Below the pieces are notes generated by a model. That model was not told the DNA's origin, ran no database searches, and saw nothing but the letters and a program-made list of their open reading frames with translations. Positions 62,980 through 64,000 of a stretch of DNA of 64,000 bases are shown piece by piece. The DNA is from Cloeon dipterum. Its lineage: Eukaryota; Arthropoda; Insecta; Ephemeroptera; Baetidae. Both the position numbers and the translations under genes were made by a program. The stretch covers positions 14,686,886 to 14,750,885 of the forward strand of contig NC_088789.1 in the NCBI RefSeq assembly GCF_949628265.1, given 5' to 3'. Each line of letters opens with the position of its first letter. Position 1 is the first letter of the stretch.

Positions 62980-64000
62980 GCTCCGCGTCGCCTGCTCTCA
63001 CCTGCAAAAAGTTTTATTTTTTAGAATAATCATCCTTTTTAGTTTCTAATTTTATAATATAATTAAAATGAGTTTGGATAAATATGAAATTGCGCATATT
63101 TGTTGTGTTATCTTCCTTAAATGTTTGGTGTGTCAGTTTTTACTGAATATCGATGTCTTCGTACAGTGAATATTTTTATGGACGTGGGGAATACAGCTGA
63201 ACTGAATAATGATTAAATATCCCATTTCACTTGATGCCACTTTTCAACATCAATTTCGAATCTAGATCGCTTCATTTTGATTTTAGCTCTTCCTTTTCAA
63301 AAATACGCTGTTCGCTCAAATAAATACAGTAATTATTGCTGGAGGTTTTGGTTCTAAAAATTAAAATAACATTTTACGTGACTTGCAACTTGTGAAGGAC
63401 CCAAAAGTTTTCTATATAAATTGAAGCTATTTTCATTTGGGGAAAGTATTCCTGATTTATATATTAAAATCGGGCTTCTCTCCGTTGTTTTAAAGTCTTT
63501 GAATTTTACTGCCCTTAACATTTTGTTACTCTTTGACAGTCATGACTAGAGCTCTTTATAGTCTTGATATATATTTTAAGCTTTATATTCCTCCCCACAA
63601 TGCACTTTGCATAAATTAATCATGTAATTGTTTTTCCTTTAATTGAAGTTTTCATGTACTCGTCAAGTCAAGTTAATTAGGGTCCTATTCATTATTTTGT
63701 ATGGCACGGAAGAGCTGCTCCAATTAGCATACTCTTTAGAATGGCGTACAAAGAGGTCACGTACGCCGATGTTGAAATAGTAATCACAATCATTGGTGTC
63801 ATCCCTGGGGGATGACAGTCAAACGACATGCACTCGCCCTCGGATCAATGTCCGCGCCGACAATGATATTTTCCACACAGGTGGGCATTCCGTCGTCCTC
63901 GAACGCCGGGGCACTCCCTACATTTCTCGGTGCGCATCTTAAAAACAATTCTATGAGCGAGCGGGCGAGCGCACGCTATTTCTGCCCCAGCCCCTATTTC
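62980..64000. other. 5' leader and upstream region of the tipE-like gene
   Basis: On the minus strand, 62980-63001 is the end of the leader in the first coding exon, preceded by an acceptor (CTTTTTGCAG). The rest is probably intron or promoter. The last 200 bases are GC-richer and open in more than one frame on both strands. On the plus strand a frame is open from an acceptor-like site at about 63880 to the window end, and on the minus strand a short Cys-containing frame overlaps it. Neither can be assigned to a family. Confidence 0.4.

Noticed and set aside
63800..64000. Cys-containing short frame on the minus strand and an open plus-strand frame after an acceptor-like site at the right edge.
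   Set aside because: The two overlap on opposite strands, neither matches a known domain, and the window ends before either can be tested.
1..64000. CRISPR arrays, operons, rRNA and tRNA genes.
   Set aside because: No spaced direct repeats, no Shine-Dalgarno-linked gene runs and no rRNA sequence were seen. I did not recognise a tRNA cloverleaf by eye, but a tRNA search program would be needed to exclude one.

Overview
The window is nuclear DNA of an insect: spliced genes with GT-AG introns, AT-rich intergenic DNA, and a circadian TIMELESS of the TIM1 type. TIM1 is known to be missing from Hymenoptera, so that order is unlikely; I cannot name the species. Five protein-coding loci can be supported, plus one small candidate ORF. 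Exon models were built by hand from splice consensus, reading phase and family similarity. The four complete models all close in frame.

Layout. 1-14690 is almost free of coding sequence; the exception is one minus-strand exon (2552-2680) with the cytoplasmic N-terminus of a Na+/K+-ATPase beta subunit (nervana-like), whose later exons lie off the left edge. 14691-15969 is a 1.28-kb non-autonomous LTR retrotransposon (TRIM-like) with two LTRs that look identical. 18374-20262 is a plus-strand cuticle gene: TATA box, signal peptide, one chitin-binding type-2 domain and a long Asn/Gly/Ser-rich tail with resilin-like PSxxYGxP repeats. 21504-33094 (minus) is a secreted C-type-lectin-domain protein with a mucin-like tail and a furin-type site. 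34774-45568 (minus) is a complete 23-exon timeless gene of about 1216 codons. 45569-56968 is intergenic and probably holds tim 5' exons and regulatory DNA. A 45-residue single-pass membrane micropeptide ORF lies at 56969-57106. 59496-62979 (minus) is a tipE/TEH-family auxiliary subunit of the voltage-gated sodium channel, with its 5' leader running towards the right edge.

The genes do not form an operon-like system. Their roles (ion pumping, cuticle, secreted lectin, clock, sodium-channel accessory) are independent. The points most worth a second look concern tim: its last intron would give an immediate stop if retained, as in the cold-induced tim isoform of Drosophila; an internal Ser-rich exon has competing 3' ends; and a possible in-frame upstream exon recalls the ls-tim/s-tim N-terminal difference. 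The micropeptide, the recent TRIM insertion, a diverged dispersed repeat with a copy inside a tipE-like intron, and a double E-box at 56216-56230 also merit checking.
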